A stretch of DNA of 64,000 bases from Atlanticothrix silvestris CENA357 (GCF_016056295.1 NZ_JAECZB010000003.1:1-64000), one strand, 5' to 3'. Shown: positions 47,186 to 56,698, counted from the first letter of the stretch. Numbers and translations are program-made. Notes: generated from the sequence alone by a model not told the origin.

Positions 47186-47503
47186 TTAATAGCGGTTACG
47201 GGAGCCGTAGCCACCACGGTCACGGTTGCCACCGCCACCACCAAAGGAACCACCTCTGTCTTCTCTGGGTTTAGCCTTATTGACCTTCAGGTCACGACCC
47301 ATCCACTCGGCACCATCAAGAGCTTCGATAGCAGCTGTTTCTTCTGCATCTGTACTCATTTCCACAAAAGCAAAGCCGCGTACACGGCCTGTTTCACGAT
47401 CAGTAGGGATCTGAACACGCTTTACAGAACCATATTCTGCAAAAACTGCACTCAGAGCGTCTTGTGTAACTTCGTAGGAAAGGTTGCCTACATAAACTGA
47501 CAT
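47186..47503 (-). CDS. RRM-type RNA-binding protein with Gly-rich tail
   Basis: A single RNA-recognition motif at residues 1-80, with RNP2 VYVGNL and RNP1 RGFAFVEM, followed by a short Gly/Arg/Tyr tail (GGSFGGGGGNRDRGGYGSRN). These Rbp proteins are typical of cyanobacteria, bind RNA, and several are cold-induced, with roles in mRNA localisation and stability. The ATG at 47503 starts MSVYVGNLSYEV, the usual N-terminus. A long AT-rich leader upstream would fit cold regulation. Confidence 0.95.
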   Translation of the reverse strand: MSVYVGNLSYEVTQDALSAVFAEYGSVKRVQIPTDRETGRVRGFAFVEMSTDAEETAAIEALDGAEWMGRDLKVNKAKPREDRGGSFGGGGGNRDRGGYGSRNRY

Positions 47504-47902
47504 AGATAGTCTCCAAAACCGTTAGAGTGTAGAGATTTAGATTTCGGAGAGAAGTCTGTAAATACCACAAGGAAAAAGCCTGTCAATACTAAAAACAAAC
47601 GCTGTCGCCGAATTAACTCTCGTCTCCCATGATGACACAACGACTAGCAACCAGGAGGGAAAATTGCAAAAATTTTACAAAACAACACAAATATTAGCAA
47701 ATACTATTTAGTTGCTGGATAATTGGGGAATATTCTGAACAAAATACCAGCAAGCCTATTTCTTTTTGCTGTTGACATTTTTTTAAATATCAGCAATAGC
47801 TTATTGGCATTACTTTAAGTATACTCCGTGACCTTGTTAACTACCTCTATAAACTTAATGATTCGATAATCAGTTGTGTTATCCCAACTTTTACCTACTT
47901 TA
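47504..47902. other. leader/intergenic region upstream of the RNA-binding protein gene
   Basis: About 400 bases without a recognisable gene. The half next to 47503 is likely the promoter and long 5' leader of the RNA-binding protein gene. The other half follows the stop of the ABM-domain gene. Confidence 0.4.
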
Positions 47903-48487
47903 TTACTTAAGATATAGCCACTTGCTAAACAAACGGCTAACTCTAGGCATAATAACGTAAGTTAACAATACAACCATAATAATAGTAATAATCAGCGAAG
48001 CAATCAAAGGCGGTAAACCACGAAGTAAGGGCGTTATCAACATATTCAATATATTAATCAACACATATACAGCTGCCCAAGTTAGTAATGCTGTTTTATA
48101 ACGCGGTGGAGTCTTCAGTGGTTGACCAGGAAGAGAAAACCAAGCTTCTAACCCACTGATTTGTTGAACATGAGGGTCAGATTCGACCAAATTTTGGGCT
48201 TGACTTAGCCAATATTCGCGATCACGCGATGTCATCCACGCTTGCAAATTTTCAAAACCGTCAAACTTGAAGATGATCACATATTCAGATCGCACACCAG
48301 TTTGGGGACGAATTACATTTGTACCCAAATGACCAGCATAAGTTCTAGAAACACTGGTAATCTCTTTCAACCAAGCCTCGTAAGCAATTTCACATCCCGG
48401 TTTGACAACCTGTGAAATAACCACGGTTACAAATTGATCGCCCTGTTCCATCTCCATAGTTATGTCACTATCAAGCTTTTGATACAT
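47903..48487 (-). CDS. antibiotic-biosynthesis-monooxygenase (ABM) domain membrane protein
   Basis: A dimeric alpha/beta-barrel ABM domain (FVTVVISQVVKPGCEIAYEAWLK, then GHLGTNVIRP and EYVIIFKFDGFENLQAW) covers residues 15-115. Two membrane helices follow near the C-terminus (TALLTWAAVYVLINILNMLI and LIASLIITIIMVVLLTYVIM). Such proteins are annotated as ABM-domain membrane proteins, with no proven substrate. ATG 48487 (MYQKLDSD) is chosen. It overlaps the upstream GNAT gene by 17 bases, so the two are probably coupled. The frame stays open to 48550. Confidence 0.8.
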   Translation of the reverse strand: MYQKLDSDITMEMEQGDQFVTVVISQVVKPGCEIAYEAWLKEITSVSRTYAGHLGTNVIRPQTGVRSEYVIIFKFDGFENLQAWMTSRDREYWLSQAQNLVESDPHVQQISGLEAWFSLPGQPLKTPPRYKTALLTWAAVYVLINILNMLITPLLRGLPPLIASLIITIIMVVLLTYVIMPRVSRLFSKWLYLK

Positions 48488-48968
48488 GATCGGTTTCTCG
48501 TACCAAGATAATAAAAGGCACACCCAGGTACTGATGCTCAAAGGTATCAACAGAATGAAACCCTACTCCATACCATACCTGGAGGGCACGCTGATTAAAT
48601 GCCGCAATAGTTACCCGCACAATAGCAGGTGCAAACATCTGTTGAGCAAAATTTAAAACTGCTGCAACATAGCAGCGCCCCCGGCCTCGCCCTGTTAAAT
48701 TTGGGCAAATACCCATACCAATATCTAGCCCTGGCGTGCTGTAATTACCTCCAGGCACTTGACCATCTTTGCCAAAACTACAATAGCCAACAAACTTTCT
48801 TGGCTCTTCAAAAATACCGTAGAAGTTGTTTTGAAGATCGAGAAAGTACTGTACGCTTTGTTCAATTTCGTTGGAGTTTAAATTATAGAAATCGTAAGGT
48901 GAGTCGTAATGCCACCCAGCGATCTCTCGTGCATTTGCTTCATCCAAAGAATGAATATTCAAGAGCAT
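48471..48968 (-). CDS. GNAT-family N-acetyltransferase
   Basis: The acetyl-CoA-binding loop is LTGRGRGRCYVAAVLNFA (RxxGxG-like) near residue 95, preceded by LDIGMGICP (beta-4) and followed by VTIAAFNQRALQVWYGVGF, the usual beta-5/helix-4 region of RimI-like enzymes. The acceptor, a protein N-terminus or a small amine, is unknown. The gene overlaps the ABM-domain gene downstream. Confidence 0.85.
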   Translation of the reverse strand: MLLNIHSLDEANAREIAGWHYDSPYDFYNLNSNEIEQSVQYFLDLQNNFYGIFEEPRKFVGYCSFGKDGQVPGGNYSTPGLDIGMGICPNLTGRGRGRCYVAAVLNFAQQMFAPAIVRVTIAAFNQRALQVWYGVGFHSVDTFEHQYLGVPFIILVRETDHVSKA

Positions 48969-49000
48969 TATAAGTCTCTAATACAATTCTTAGAAAATTA

Positions 49001-49915
49001 CTAAAAGACATACCCAGCTTTCCCCACTTCTAGCCGAACAACGTTAGCAGGAACTACACCTGTAGGAGGAGGTAAAAACATTCCCCCATTCATCACAACA
49101 TAAATTGCGGTGCGTTCGCTCTGGGTTTGACCAAAAGCAACGGCTGTACTGCCAATTACACCTTGTTCTGATTGAGCAATGATTGTGGTTTTTCCGTCGG
49201 GGGTAATCTTGATGACACTGTTATAAATATGCGTTGCTCCATAAAGGTTGCCTTCCACATCAAAAGCAAAGTCATCAATATTGGTCTTTTCCACAAAGAT
49301 TTCTGGTTCGCCGGGTTCGCCTGCTGTAGTCATTGGAATTTTCAACAGCAACATTTTTTCTGTATTGGAAACGTAAAGAATATCACCAAAACGCTTCAAA
49401 CCATTTGCAGCTGGAATAACGTTTTCTGGATTGCTACGAGCCAATAAGGGATGTTCCAACCAAATTGAACTATGGCGTTGGGCAATATCAATTAACCAAA
49501 TTGCGCCTCGATAGGAATCTGCTGTCAAATACTGAGTGCCAGAAAGCGTAGTGATGCCATTTAAAAATATTGCATCTGGCAGTGTTAGCAAGGTTTCCAC
49601 AGTGCCATTTGCGTCGATTAGAGAAACCACAGGTATGGAATCAGCATTCCATCCCGTTGCTACTAAATCCCCGTTAGTAGTGAAAGCCAAACCACTGACT
49701 TTACCTTCAACAGTGGCATGAATCTGCTGATTGCCATCTGGGGTAATGCGAACAATTTGACCAACTTCGTGATTTGTGACAAAAATCGTACCATCTGGAG
49801 CGATCGCTAGATTTTCTAAAAAAGTATTTACCGGAAATGAAGTAATAATTTTGGCAACTGCCAACTCAATCGGCTGATCTACATAAATCGGCGGTAAACC
49901 TGCGGGATTTTCCAT
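49001..49915 (-). CDS. SMP-30/gluconolactonase-like beta-propeller protein
   Basis: Repeated blade motifs ([37 protein letters not shown] and [15 protein letters not shown], each shortened here) indicate a six-bladed propeller of the SMP-30/LRE or NHL type. Members hydrolyse lactones or act as binding proteins. The metal-ligand Glu/Asn/Asp set cannot be assigned with confidence. There is no signal peptide. It is on the same strand as the GNAT gene downstream (33 bases apart). Confidence 0.75.
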   Translation of the reverse strand: MENPAGLPPIYVDQPIELAVAKIITSFPVNTFLENLAIAPDGTIFVTNHEVGQIVRITPDGNQQIHATVEGKVSGLAFTTNGDLVATGWNADSIPVVSLIDANGTVETLLTLPDAIFLNGITTLSGTQYLTADSYRGAIWLIDIAQRHSSIWLEHPLLARSNPENVIPAANGLKRFGDILYVSNTEKMLLLKIPMTTAGEPGEPEIFVEKTNIDDFAFDVEGNLYGATHIYNSVIKITPDGKTTIIAQSEQGVIGSTAVAFGQTQSERTAIYVVMNGGMFLPPPTGVVPANVVRLEVGKAGYVF

Positions 49916-49986
49916 ATTAATACCAATTTTAAAAAAGAATGCGACAGATGCAAAGTTGGCAATCCAGATTGTATCTGAATTTTGTT

Positions 49987-50100
49987 ATTACGAATTACGT
50001 TAGCGCAGCGTTAGCGACGCAGGAGCGTCACTTGTACTGAGCGTCTTGCCTTGAGCGCAGTCGAAAGGAGCCGAAGTATTACGAATTACGAATTGGTATA
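49987..50100. repeat. ATTACGAATTACG / TTAGCGCAGCG dispersed repeat, copy 2
   Basis: ATTACGAATTACGTTAGCGC opens the element and ATTACGAATTACGAATTGG closes it, as in copy 1 at 19569. The middle holds CGACGCAGGAGCGTC and the tag CTTGAGCGCAGTCGAAAGG. It lies between the beta-propeller and SDR genes. Confidence 0.8.
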
Positions 50101-50102
50101 AC

Positions 50103-50849
50103 CTACCACTGTAATTGAATCGGGCCACCAAACTTTCGCATCTCTGCAAAAAATAGTCCTTGCGCTCCTCCATCCGGCAATGTTGCCAGATAGACAGCAG
50201 TTTCGGCTCCTTCTTCTGCCGTGAACGGGGCATTTTCACCCCCCATGTCAGTTTTCATCCAACCAGGAGAATAAGCATTTACAAGAATATTACTACCTTG
50301 AAGTTCCTTGGCAAGAATCACAGTTAGTCCATTCACTCCCACCTTAGAAAGTCGATAAGAAGGCGCTAAAGGGTAATAATCGGTGGAAACTGACACCATA
50401 GATGCCATTTCCGTGGAAATATTCACGATGCGACCGTAGTTTTGCACCTTCATCAAGGGAATTAATGCTTGAGAAATTCTCAGTACCGCTAGAACATTAG
50501 TTTCAAAGGTAGATCGCATTGTTTCTAGTTGAACAGTCAGTAAGCTAGACTCCTCTGGCTTAGTTGTGGGATTTACACCTGCATTATTGACTAAAATGTC
50601 TACTTTGCCATAAGTTTCATACAGCCAATTGCTAAACTGCTGCACACTTTGATCGTTGGTGGCATCTAACACATGATAGTCTACATCAAACCCTTCACTA
50701 TCAAGCTGTTGTTTGGCAGCAAGACCATCTGTTTCATTACGACTCGTCAGAATTACGCGGTTGCCAATTTGAGATAATTGACGGGAAATAGCATATCCTA
50801 GCCCTCGATTACTGCCTGTAACCACAGCAATCTTTTTTTGAGTCGTCAT
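50103..50849 (-). CDS. short-chain dehydrogenase/reductase
   Basis: A Rossmann-fold oxidoreductase: nucleotide-binding VVTGSNRGLGYAIS, ILVNNAGVNP, catalytic Ser in VNISTEMASM, and the Tyr/Lys pair in SYRLSKVGVNGL. Arg after the first loop and ILTSRNE suggest NADP(H). It resembles carbonyl-reductase-type SDRs, with an unknown substrate. ATG 50849 (MTTQKKIAVV) is preferred over a TTG at 50864. It is divergent from a LysR-type gene that probably regulates it. Confidence 0.9.
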   Translation of the reverse strand: MTTQKKIAVVTGSNRGLGYAISRQLSQIGNRVILTSRNETDGLAAKQQLDSEGFDVDYHVLDATNDQSVQQFSNWLYETYGKVDILVNNAGVNPTTKPEESSLLTVQLETMRSTFETNVLAVLRISQALIPLMKVQNYGRIVNISTEMASMVSVSTDYYPLAPSYRLSKVGVNGLTVILAKELQGSNILVNAYSPGWMKTDMGGENAPFTAEEGAETAVYLATLPDGGAQGLFFAEMRKFGGPIQLQW

Positions 50850-50901
50850 TTTTATGACCTTCAAACTGCTTTTAAATTTACTGTACTGAGATGTTATAAA
50901 T

Positions 50902-50916
50902 TAATCAAATTGATTA
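50902..50916. promoter_or_regulatory. candidate LysR operator
   Basis: TAATCAA-A-TTGATTA is a perfect 15-bp dyad in the 85-base divergent gap between the SDR and LysR genes. It is AT-rich and dyadic, like T-N11-A sites. Autoregulation and control of the SDR are inferred from its place. Confidence 0.6.
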
Positions 50917-50934
50917 TAATGATATATTTAATTG

Positions 50935-51852
50935 ATGGCATTAATAGATTTATCCTCCGTTGACCTGAACCTGCTCGTTGCTTTTGAGGTGCTTTTTGAA
51001 GAACGGAGTGTTACAGTCGCCGCCCAAAGGCTGTATTTAGGGCAACCAGCGATGAGTGCTGCATTAGGAAGGTTGCGTTTACTATTCCAAGATGAGTTAT
51101 TTATTCGTATGGGTAGAGAAATGCAGCCTACGGCGAGAGCAATAGAAATTGCTCCCGGTATCGTAATCGCTCTACAGCAAATCCGACAGACATTAGAAAC
51201 TAGCCAAACTTTTGATCCAACCACTTCTAAACGTACTTTTGCAATTGGTAGTTCAGACTATACCAGCTATGTTGTTGTACCCAAATTATTAGAAGTCTGC
51301 CGTCAGACAGCACCGGGTATTGATTTTAGATTGATTGGTTTTGAAAAAGACTGTGTTGGAGAACTCCTAGAGCAGCGAGAGATTGACATAGCCTTGGGTG
51401 TCTTCCAAAATCCCCCTAGACAAACAATTCAACTTCCATTATTTCCAGAACAGTTTGTAGGTATCTCTCGTCGTGGACATCCTGCCATTACCCAGGAGAC
51501 TATTACGCCAGAAACCTTTGCTCAACTTCCTCATGCTCTTTTCACCCTCCGTAGAGATGAGGTTGGTGAACTAGACAAAGTGCTGGCTCAATCGAACCTC
51601 CAGCGTCGAGTCGTACTAACGACTCCCCACTTGCTAATCCTACCAGCAGTCATTTCATCCAGTGACCTAGTTACCGCCATTCCCTCACGGCTAGCAAAAC
51701 CATTTGCATGTCAAGGCACATTAGAAATTTTTGAACTTCCCCTGCAAACTGAACCGTGGATGATTTCCATGCTTTGGAGCAAACTTACAGATCAAGATCA
51801 AGCAAATCTTTGGTTACGGCAGATGCTTAAAATTGTTTGTGAGGGAATTTAA
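50935..51852 (+). CDS. LysR-family transcriptional regulator
   Basis: The N-terminal winged helix is VDLNLLVAFEVLFEERSVTVAAQRLYLGQPAMSAALGRLR in outline (residues 8-50), in the NodD/LinR-like subgroup. The effector domain from residue 90 starts TFAIGSSDYTSYVVVPKLLE. ATG 50935 is taken. A TTG one codon before is in frame. It is divergent from the SDR gene, the usual arrangement for a LysR regulator and its target. Confidence 0.92.
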   Translation: MALIDLSSVDLNLLVAFEVLFEERSVTVAAQRLYLGQPAMSAALGRLRLLFQDELFIRMGREMQPTARAIEIAPGIVIALQQIRQTLETSQTFDPTTSKRTFAIGSSDYTSYVVVPKLLEVCRQTAPGIDFRLIGFEKDCVGELLEQREIDIALGVFQNPPRQTIQLPLFPEQFVGISRRGHPAITQETITPETFAQLPHALFTLRRDEVGELDKVLAQSNLQRRVVLTTPHLLILPAVISSSDLVTAIPSRLAKPFACQGTLEIFELPLQTEPWMISMLWSKLTDQDQANLWLRQMLKIVCEGI

Positions 51853-51924
51853 AATAAATTACTTCCCTCAAAATTTTCATCCAAAAATCACCTAAAGACA
51901 AGTGAGAGAATATCTCCTGACTTC

Positions 51925-52935
51925 TTAATTAGGGCGGTTATTATTCTTTGGTAATTCACTACCAAACAAGGGATTGGAATTTACTCCAGTAGCGTCAGAA
52001 ACAATAGAACGCATTCCCTCTAGAGTTGCAGGAATACTGCGCGGATCCATAAACATTACCTTGCTGCTGTCACTACTGCCAATCTTCATGCCCATTTCCA
52101 GATAATTTTGGGCAAGTAAAAACTGTAACGCTTCCTGTGCCCCTGGCTCATTTTTCAAGGTATTAGTAATAATTTGCATTGCTTCTGCGGTTGCTTGCGC
52201 CTTGAGAACTTGCTGTTGGCGTTCAGCCTGCGCTTGCAACACAATCGTCTTTTGTTGCGCTTCTGCTTGGAGAATAGTGGCTTTTTGACGAGCCTCAGCA
52301 TCCAGTATTTGCGCTTCAGCTTTACCTCTGGCGCTATTGACAGCAGATTCCCTCTCGCCTTCAGAAGTTAAAATTGCTGCTCGTCTACGCCGTTCTGCCG
52401 ACATTTGCAATTCCATCGATTCCCGTACAGTTTGAGAGGGGATAATATCTCGCAGTTCTACCCGCGTGACTTTTACCCCCCAAGGATCAGTGGCTATATC
52501 TAAATCTCGCATTAACATTTCATTAATTTGAGAACGGGCGGTAAAGGTTTTATCTAACTCTAACTGTCCCATTTCCGAACGAATTTGGGTAAGTACCAAG
52601 TTGACCATTGCCGATTGCAGATGTTCTACTTTGTACCAAGCTTTTTCCATATCCACGATGCGCCAGTAAACCACCGCATCCACCTCAATACCAACGTTGT
52701 CGCGGGTGATGCATTTTTGTGGGGGAATATCTAAGACTTTTTCGCGAATAGTTTCTTGATAAACAAGTTTATCCAAAAAAGGAATCACAAAATTCAGACC
52801 TGGTTCCAGTTTTTTGTTGTAGCTACCCAGTCTTTCCACCAAAGCTTCATTACCTTGATTGATAACTCTCACAGACCCAGCTACCGCAGAACCACCAAGC
52901 GCCAAAAAGACTAGTAAAAATAAATTTTCTAACAT
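51925..52935 (-). CDS. SPFH/Band 7 membrane protein (stomatin/QmcA-like)
   Basis: An N-terminal membrane anchor ([18 protein letters not shown]) is followed by the SPFH domain ([26 protein letters not shown] in outline, residues 24-200). An Ala/Gln/Glu-rich coiled coil follows ([20 protein letters not shown] region), and a C-terminal [19 protein letters not shown] motif. Such proteins form large rings at membranes and work with NfeD partners. The partner gene lies immediately upstream with 56 bases between. AGGAGA supports ATG 52935. Confidence 0.93.
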   Translation of the reverse strand: MLENLFLLVFLALGGSAVAGSVRVINQGNEALVERLGSYNKKLEPGLNFVIPFLDKLVYQETIREKVLDIPPQKCITRDNVGIEVDAVVYWRIVDMEKAWYKVEHLQSAMVNLVLTQIRSEMGQLELDKTFTARSQINEMLMRDLDIATDPWGVKVTRVELRDIIPSQTVRESMELQMSAERRRRAAILTSEGERESAVNSARGKAEAQILDAEARQKATILQAEAQQKTIVLQAQAERQQQVLKAQATAEAMQIITNTLKNEPGAQEALQFLLAQNYLEMGMKIGSSDSSKVMFMDPRSIPATLEGMRSIVSDATGVNSNPLFGSELPKNNNRPN

Positions 52936-52991
52936 TTATTGGTTCTCCTGAAACTTACAAGTATAATTTTTAACTAATTATTAACTTCTAC

Positions 52992-53426
52992 TTAAGAATG
53001 CAACAGAGATTCTGGCATCACAATTAAAGTTGTGCCTTCTCTTCTGACCACATACACTCTTTGATGGGGTGCGACGCTGAGTTGGTTATCATCACATCGT
53101 GCTTGCCAAGAATTGCCCTCGTACAGTACCCGCCCTGTTTTTCCCGCAGCAATTTCTGTTAATGTTTCAGCTACAGTCGCATCCTGAATTTTGGACTTGC
53201 GTCGTTTTGGTTGCGAAAACCGCCTGGAAAGTACAACCAGTATTAAAGAAAACAATAGCCAAACCACGACTTGCAGCCACAAATTTGCCAAGCCCGTCAC
53301 AGAGAGCAGCGCCACCATAAAAGCACTGATTCCCATCATGAACGCAACAAAAGCCGATGGCAAAAACAGTTCCATTAAACACAGAATTGATCCTGCTAGG
53401 AGCCAGATTAAGGTATAACTTGGCAT
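52992..53426 (-). CDS. NfeD-like membrane protein
   Basis: This is the short-form NfeD. Two or three membrane helices (LIWLLAGSILCLMELFLPSA, FVAFMMGISAFMVALLSVTG, LWLQVVVWLLFSLILVVLS) precede a C-terminal OB-fold of about 60 residues (GKTGRVLYEGNSWQARCDD). NfeD proteins are encoded with SPFH partners and are thought to anchor or regulate their assemblies. It is the first gene of a two-gene unit with the SPFH gene. Confidence 0.9.
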   Translation of the reverse strand: MPSYTLIWLLAGSILCLMELFLPSAFVAFMMGISAFMVALLSVTGLANLWLQVVVWLLFSLILVVLSRRFSQPKRRKSKIQDATVAETLTEIAAGKTGRVLYEGNSWQARCDDNQLSVAPHQRVYVVRREGTTLIVMPESLLHS

Positions 53427-53654
53427 AGTGCCATCCTAGACATTACATTTACTTAGATGCATTTCTGAGATTAGATACACCCGAAAACTAACTGTTTACA
53501 GAAAATAAAACTTGGTTTTTGACAATTTTGATTAATTTCAGTAACAAGGTGTAGCTAGGGGTACACAAACCTAGTTTATTCTAGCCTTCAAGTTGTTGAC
53601 AGCTAAATTTAATCGAACTTTACGAGTTGATTTATTTTTTGAATTTATAATTTC

Positions 53655-55607
53655 ATGATTTCTACTCAGCGAATAATTTATTGCATAAATCCAGGCTGTA
53701 ATAACCCTATTAATCCTATGGGAGATAGTGTTTGTGCAAGCTGCCAAACTTCTCTAGTTCACCGTTATCTTTGGGCTAGTGGCTCTTTGGCAGCCAAAAT
53801 TACACCAGGCTCGAAAGTGGAAGACAGGTATGAGGTGATTAAGCCTCAGATTTGGTTAGATACTCAACCAGGGCTACCGCCAGAAGTGCCTGAAGAGTTG
53901 CCACAAATGGTTATTCCTTATTTGAAACTGCACTCAGAGCGATTGCATCTGTCCCAAGTCTATGGGTTCGCTTCCTCCTTTAAGGAAGGTGCAAGTGATC
54001 ATGATATCTTGCTACTGGAAAATGTCCCAATAGATGAAACAGGAAATATCTACCCAACTATTACTGACGCATGGGAGAAAGCAACGGCAGTTAGACAAGT
54101 TTATTGGCTGTGGCAAATTCTCCAGCTATGGAAACCTTTATTAGAATTAGGAGTTGCCCATAGTCTGCTATTGCCAAACAACCTACGTGTACAAGGTTGG
54201 TGTGTGCGACTGTTGGAACTTCAAAAAACTACCCAAACATCAACTTTGCAGGATTTGGGACAATCTTGGCAGCCTTGGATAGAGTCTGCAAAAACATCAG
54301 TAGCCAAAGAATTAGAGAAGATAGTTGAGCAGATGGGTAACGCTGAGGTACAGTTAGAAACCATTGCCACTCAACTCAATGCTTTATTACTTGCATCGGC
54401 GGCAGAATTGCCCTTAACCCTCAAGGTGGCAGGAGCAACAGATATTGGGCCTGAACTAGCGCAAAATGAAGATACTTGCTATCCCACAGTTTTTCAAGAC
54501 CTAGATGACCCATTACTACCGCGTTTGTCGATTGTTTGTGATGGCATCGGTGGACACCAAGGCGGTGAAGTTGCGAGTCAATTGGCAGTACAGTCTCTGA
54601 AATTACAAATCCGTGCTTTATTTGCAGAGGTAGCAGAACAATCTGAACCTGTACAGCCACAATTGTTGCAGGAACAGCTGGAGGCCAGTTTACGGGTAGT
54701 CAATAATGTGATTTGTTCTCGCAATGATGAACAAAAACGCCAAGGTAGAGAACGCATGGCGACAACTCTTGTGATGGCAATACAAGTGCCGCAAAAAGTA
54801 CCAACGATTTCTGGGTGGCAGTCAGATAATGCTCATGAACTTTACTTGGCGAATATTGGTGATAGTCGTGCTTATTGGATGACTCGTGATTATTGCCAAT
54901 TACTCACTGTAGATGATGATGTGGCAGCACGAGAAGTTCGTTCTGCCCGGAGTTTGTATCACAAAGCACTCCAAAGACCAGACGCAACTGCTCTTACTCA
55001 AGCATTGGGGACAAAAGATGCTGAGTCTCTACGTCTTTTAATTAGACGCTTTATCTTAGATGAAGATGGCATATTACTGCTGTGTTCTGATGGCTTGAGT
55101 GACCATAATTGGGTGGAACAATCTTGGCAAGATTACGCAATCCCAGTACTAGCTGGTAAAGTTTCAGTTGAAGATGCTGTTCGTGATTGGATTAATCTGG
55201 CAAACCTAAAAAATGGTCATGATAATACTTCAGTTGTGCTGACACTTTACCGTGTCTCTAAAGAATACTTGGTGCCAGTGACGCGATCGCAGCAATCTGT
55301 AGAAATTGTAGAGACCAAACCACCAGAAACAGAAGAATTTTTAGCAGAAAGCTCCCAGGCACTACTAGATTTAGATTTGGATTTGGATTTGCCAGAAGAA
55401 TCCATCCCAACTCCTGTTCCCAAGGCAAAACGAGTAAGTCGAGTCAAACCTTTAGTATTAGTTGGAGGATTATCAACTTTACTGGTGGGAGGTACGAGTT
55501 TAGGGTTATTTGCTTGGTGGCAACTTAATCCGCAGGGATTTCAACAGGTATGTCGCCAACTTCCCCAAGGAATGCAAGTAATTTGTCCACAAAGCCAATC
55601 TAATTGA
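53655..55607 (+). CDS. PP2C-type protein phosphatase with N-terminal zinc ribbon and C-terminal membrane helix
   Basis: CINPGCNNPINPMGDSVCASC near residue 10 holds four Cys, spaced as a zinc ribbon. A middle region of about 200 residues (EVIKPQIW to LLLASA) resembles a degenerate kinase-like lobe, but no catalytic residues are seen. The PP2C domain starts near 255 with QNEDTCYPT and has VCDGIGGHQGGEVAS, ANIGDSRAYWM, LLCSDGLSDHNW and NGHDNTSVVL, so all main metal-binding Asp residues are present. A helix near the end (LVLVGGLSTLLVGGTSLGLF) would tether it to the membrane. It should dephosphorylate Ser/Thr. Confidence 0.92.
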   Translation: MISTQRIIYCINPGCNNPINPMGDSVCASCQTSLVHRYLWASGSLAAKITPGSKVEDRYEVIKPQIWLDTQPGLPPEVPEELPQMVIPYLKLHSERLHLSQVYGFASSFKEGASDHDILLLENVPIDETGNIYPTITDAWEKATAVRQVYWLWQILQLWKPLLELGVAHSLLLPNNLRVQGWCVRLLELQKTTQTSTLQDLGQSWQPWIESAKTSVAKELEKIVEQMGNAEVQLETIATQLNALLLASAAELPLTLKVAGATDIGPELAQNEDTCYPTVFQDLDDPLLPRLSIVCDGIGGHQGGEVASQLAVQSLKLQIRALFAEVAEQSEPVQPQLLQEQLEASLRVVNNVICSRNDEQKRQGRERMATTLVMAIQVPQKVPTISGWQSDNAHELYLANIGDSRAYWMTRDYCQLLTVDDDVAAREVRSARSLYHKALQRPDATALTQALGTKDAESLRLLIRRFILDEDGILLLCSDGLSDHNWVEQSWQDYAIPVLAGKVSVEDAVRDWINLANLKNGHDNTSVVLTLYRVSKEYLVPVTRSQQSVEIVETKPPETEEFLAESSQALLDLDLDLDLPEESIPTPVPKAKRVSRVKPLVLVGGLSTLLVGGTSLGLFAWWQLNPQGFQQVCRQLPQGMQVICPQSQSN

Positions 55608-55687
55608 TTAAAGCTTTGGGCATTGAGCAAAAGTAGAAGAGAAAGCCTTGGGTTTTACCCTCGTCTTCTTCCTAATCCTCTGCTTTT

Positions 55688-56141
55688 TCAATATGCTGCT
55701 CTTAAAGCACAGCTATAGGAATAGAAATCTATTTGTTGTAGAATGAAATTTGTCGTTAAAGCGCACAGCAAGAGCAAAGCGGGTTTTACTTGCCCGTTAT
55801 AGCTTATTTTTCCTTGATAAAGCACCTCTGAGACACCCGTGGGAGTGGACAAGTGCATTGAGGAAACAAAGCACTGTGGGTTTTCTCCCCGCAGAACTGC
55901 TACCTGTCGGAAGCCGTCACTCGGTTTTTTCACTTTATTGCCGTCAGGAAATAAGAAGTAAAGTTTTCCCACATAGTCTGTTAATACTAAAGTCTGCTCT
56001 GAAATTCTGATGTCTCTGACTAATTCTATCAAAGCCTGCATGGGCAGGCTTTGTTTGTGTAGCAGGTACAGAGGGACAAAATATAGTGTCTGTAAAAATT
56101 AGACCTATAAGAGTGGCTGTGGCAAGCAGTCTATTTTCCAA
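55688..56141 (-). pseudogene. doubtful secreted protein, split by a frame change at a palindrome
   Basis: From ATG 56141 a signal-peptide-like start (LLATATLIGLIFTDTIFCPS) reads to about 56040. The plausible continuation, RISEQTLVLTDYVGKLYFLF and FPDGNKVKKPSDGFRQV, is in another frame, open from 56041 to 55688. A 24-bp palindrome (56030-56053) sits exactly at the switch. Either a repeat insertion broke one gene, or one or both frames are chance. No family was recognised. Confidence 0.35.
56030..56053. repeat. palindromic AAAGCCTGC repeat
   Basis: CAAAGCCTGC (56030-56039) pairs perfectly with GCAGGCTTTG (56044-56053) around ATGG. It is of the small hairpin type scattered between cyanobacterial genes. 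Confidence 0.65.
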
Positions 56142-56211
56142 AATAGCAGTTCAATGAGGAATAGCTGTGGAGATACTTGTGGAACAGCAAAAGCTAGGTG
56201 TAAATGGTGTT

Positions 56212-56433
56212 ATGAAAGTTGGCGATCGCGTCCGCGTTAAAGATTCGGTAGTGGTTTATCATGATCCTGAGCATCGAGGTCAGGCTTTTGACATTAAAGG
56301 TCTAGAAGGGGAAATTATAGGTTTTGCCACAGAATGGCAAGGTAGACCTGTAAGCGCCAATTTGCCAATTTTTGTTCAATTTAGTAAAAAATTCAAAGCT
56401 CATTTGCGTGAAGATGAGTTAGAGATTATCTAA
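56212..56433 (+). CDS. ftrV: ferredoxin-thioredoxin reductase, variable (alpha) chain
   Basis: The small SH3-like barrel subunit of the heterodimeric enzyme that passes electrons from photosystem-I-reduced ferredoxin to thioredoxin. Conserved blocks are VGDRVRVKDSVVVYHDPEH, GQAFDIKGLEGEIIGF, WQGRPVSANLPIFVQF and KKFKAHLREDELEII. It stabilises the catalytic chain and has no catalytic Cys. ATG 56212 gives the usual length of 73. A GTG at 56167 would add 15 residues. The catalytic subunit gene is not in the window. Confidence 0.95.
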   Translation: MKVGDRVRVKDSVVVYHDPEHRGQAFDIKGLEGEIIGFATEWQGRPVSANLPIFVQFSKKFKAHLREDELEII

Positions 56434-56438
56434 ATTGC

Positions 56439-56660
56439 TTAGGGGCGGCGAAACCACTGCAAAATATTCAGTTCGCCGCGCATTTTTTTTAGTTCTTGAC
56501 GATGTTGTTCTGCTGTGATGTAATACCACTCACAATAGCGCTGAAACTCTGAGCGCGTCTGAACTTCGTGGTAAAACTGATGGGTTGTTTGGTAGGCAGC
56601 AAAACTTTCCTCAACTTCAGGTTGAGCAGATGGAATAATATAAGGTAAATTTTTAGACAT
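56439..56660 (-). CDS. hypothetical protein (73 aa)
   Basis: A small soluble protein rich in Tyr, Glu and Gln: VEESFAAYQTTHQFYHEVQ, then FQRYCEWYYITAEQHRQEL and a Trp-containing end. No known motif was recognised. It lies five bases from the ftrV stop, convergent, and 38 bases downstream of the YdcF-like gene, with which it may be co-transcribed. Confidence 0.7.
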   Translation of the reverse strand: MSKNLPYIIPSAQPEVEESFAAYQTTHQFYHEVQTRSEFQRYCEWYYITAEQHRQELKKMRGELNILQWFRRP

Positions 56661-56698
56661 AATGTTAAATAACTAACAATTAATAATTCCTAACTTTA

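Noticed and set aside
47129-47500. A long plus-strand frame opposite the RNA-binding protein gene
   Set aside because: It mirrors the RRM and Gly-rich coding sequence. The minus-strand RNP motifs are unmistakable.
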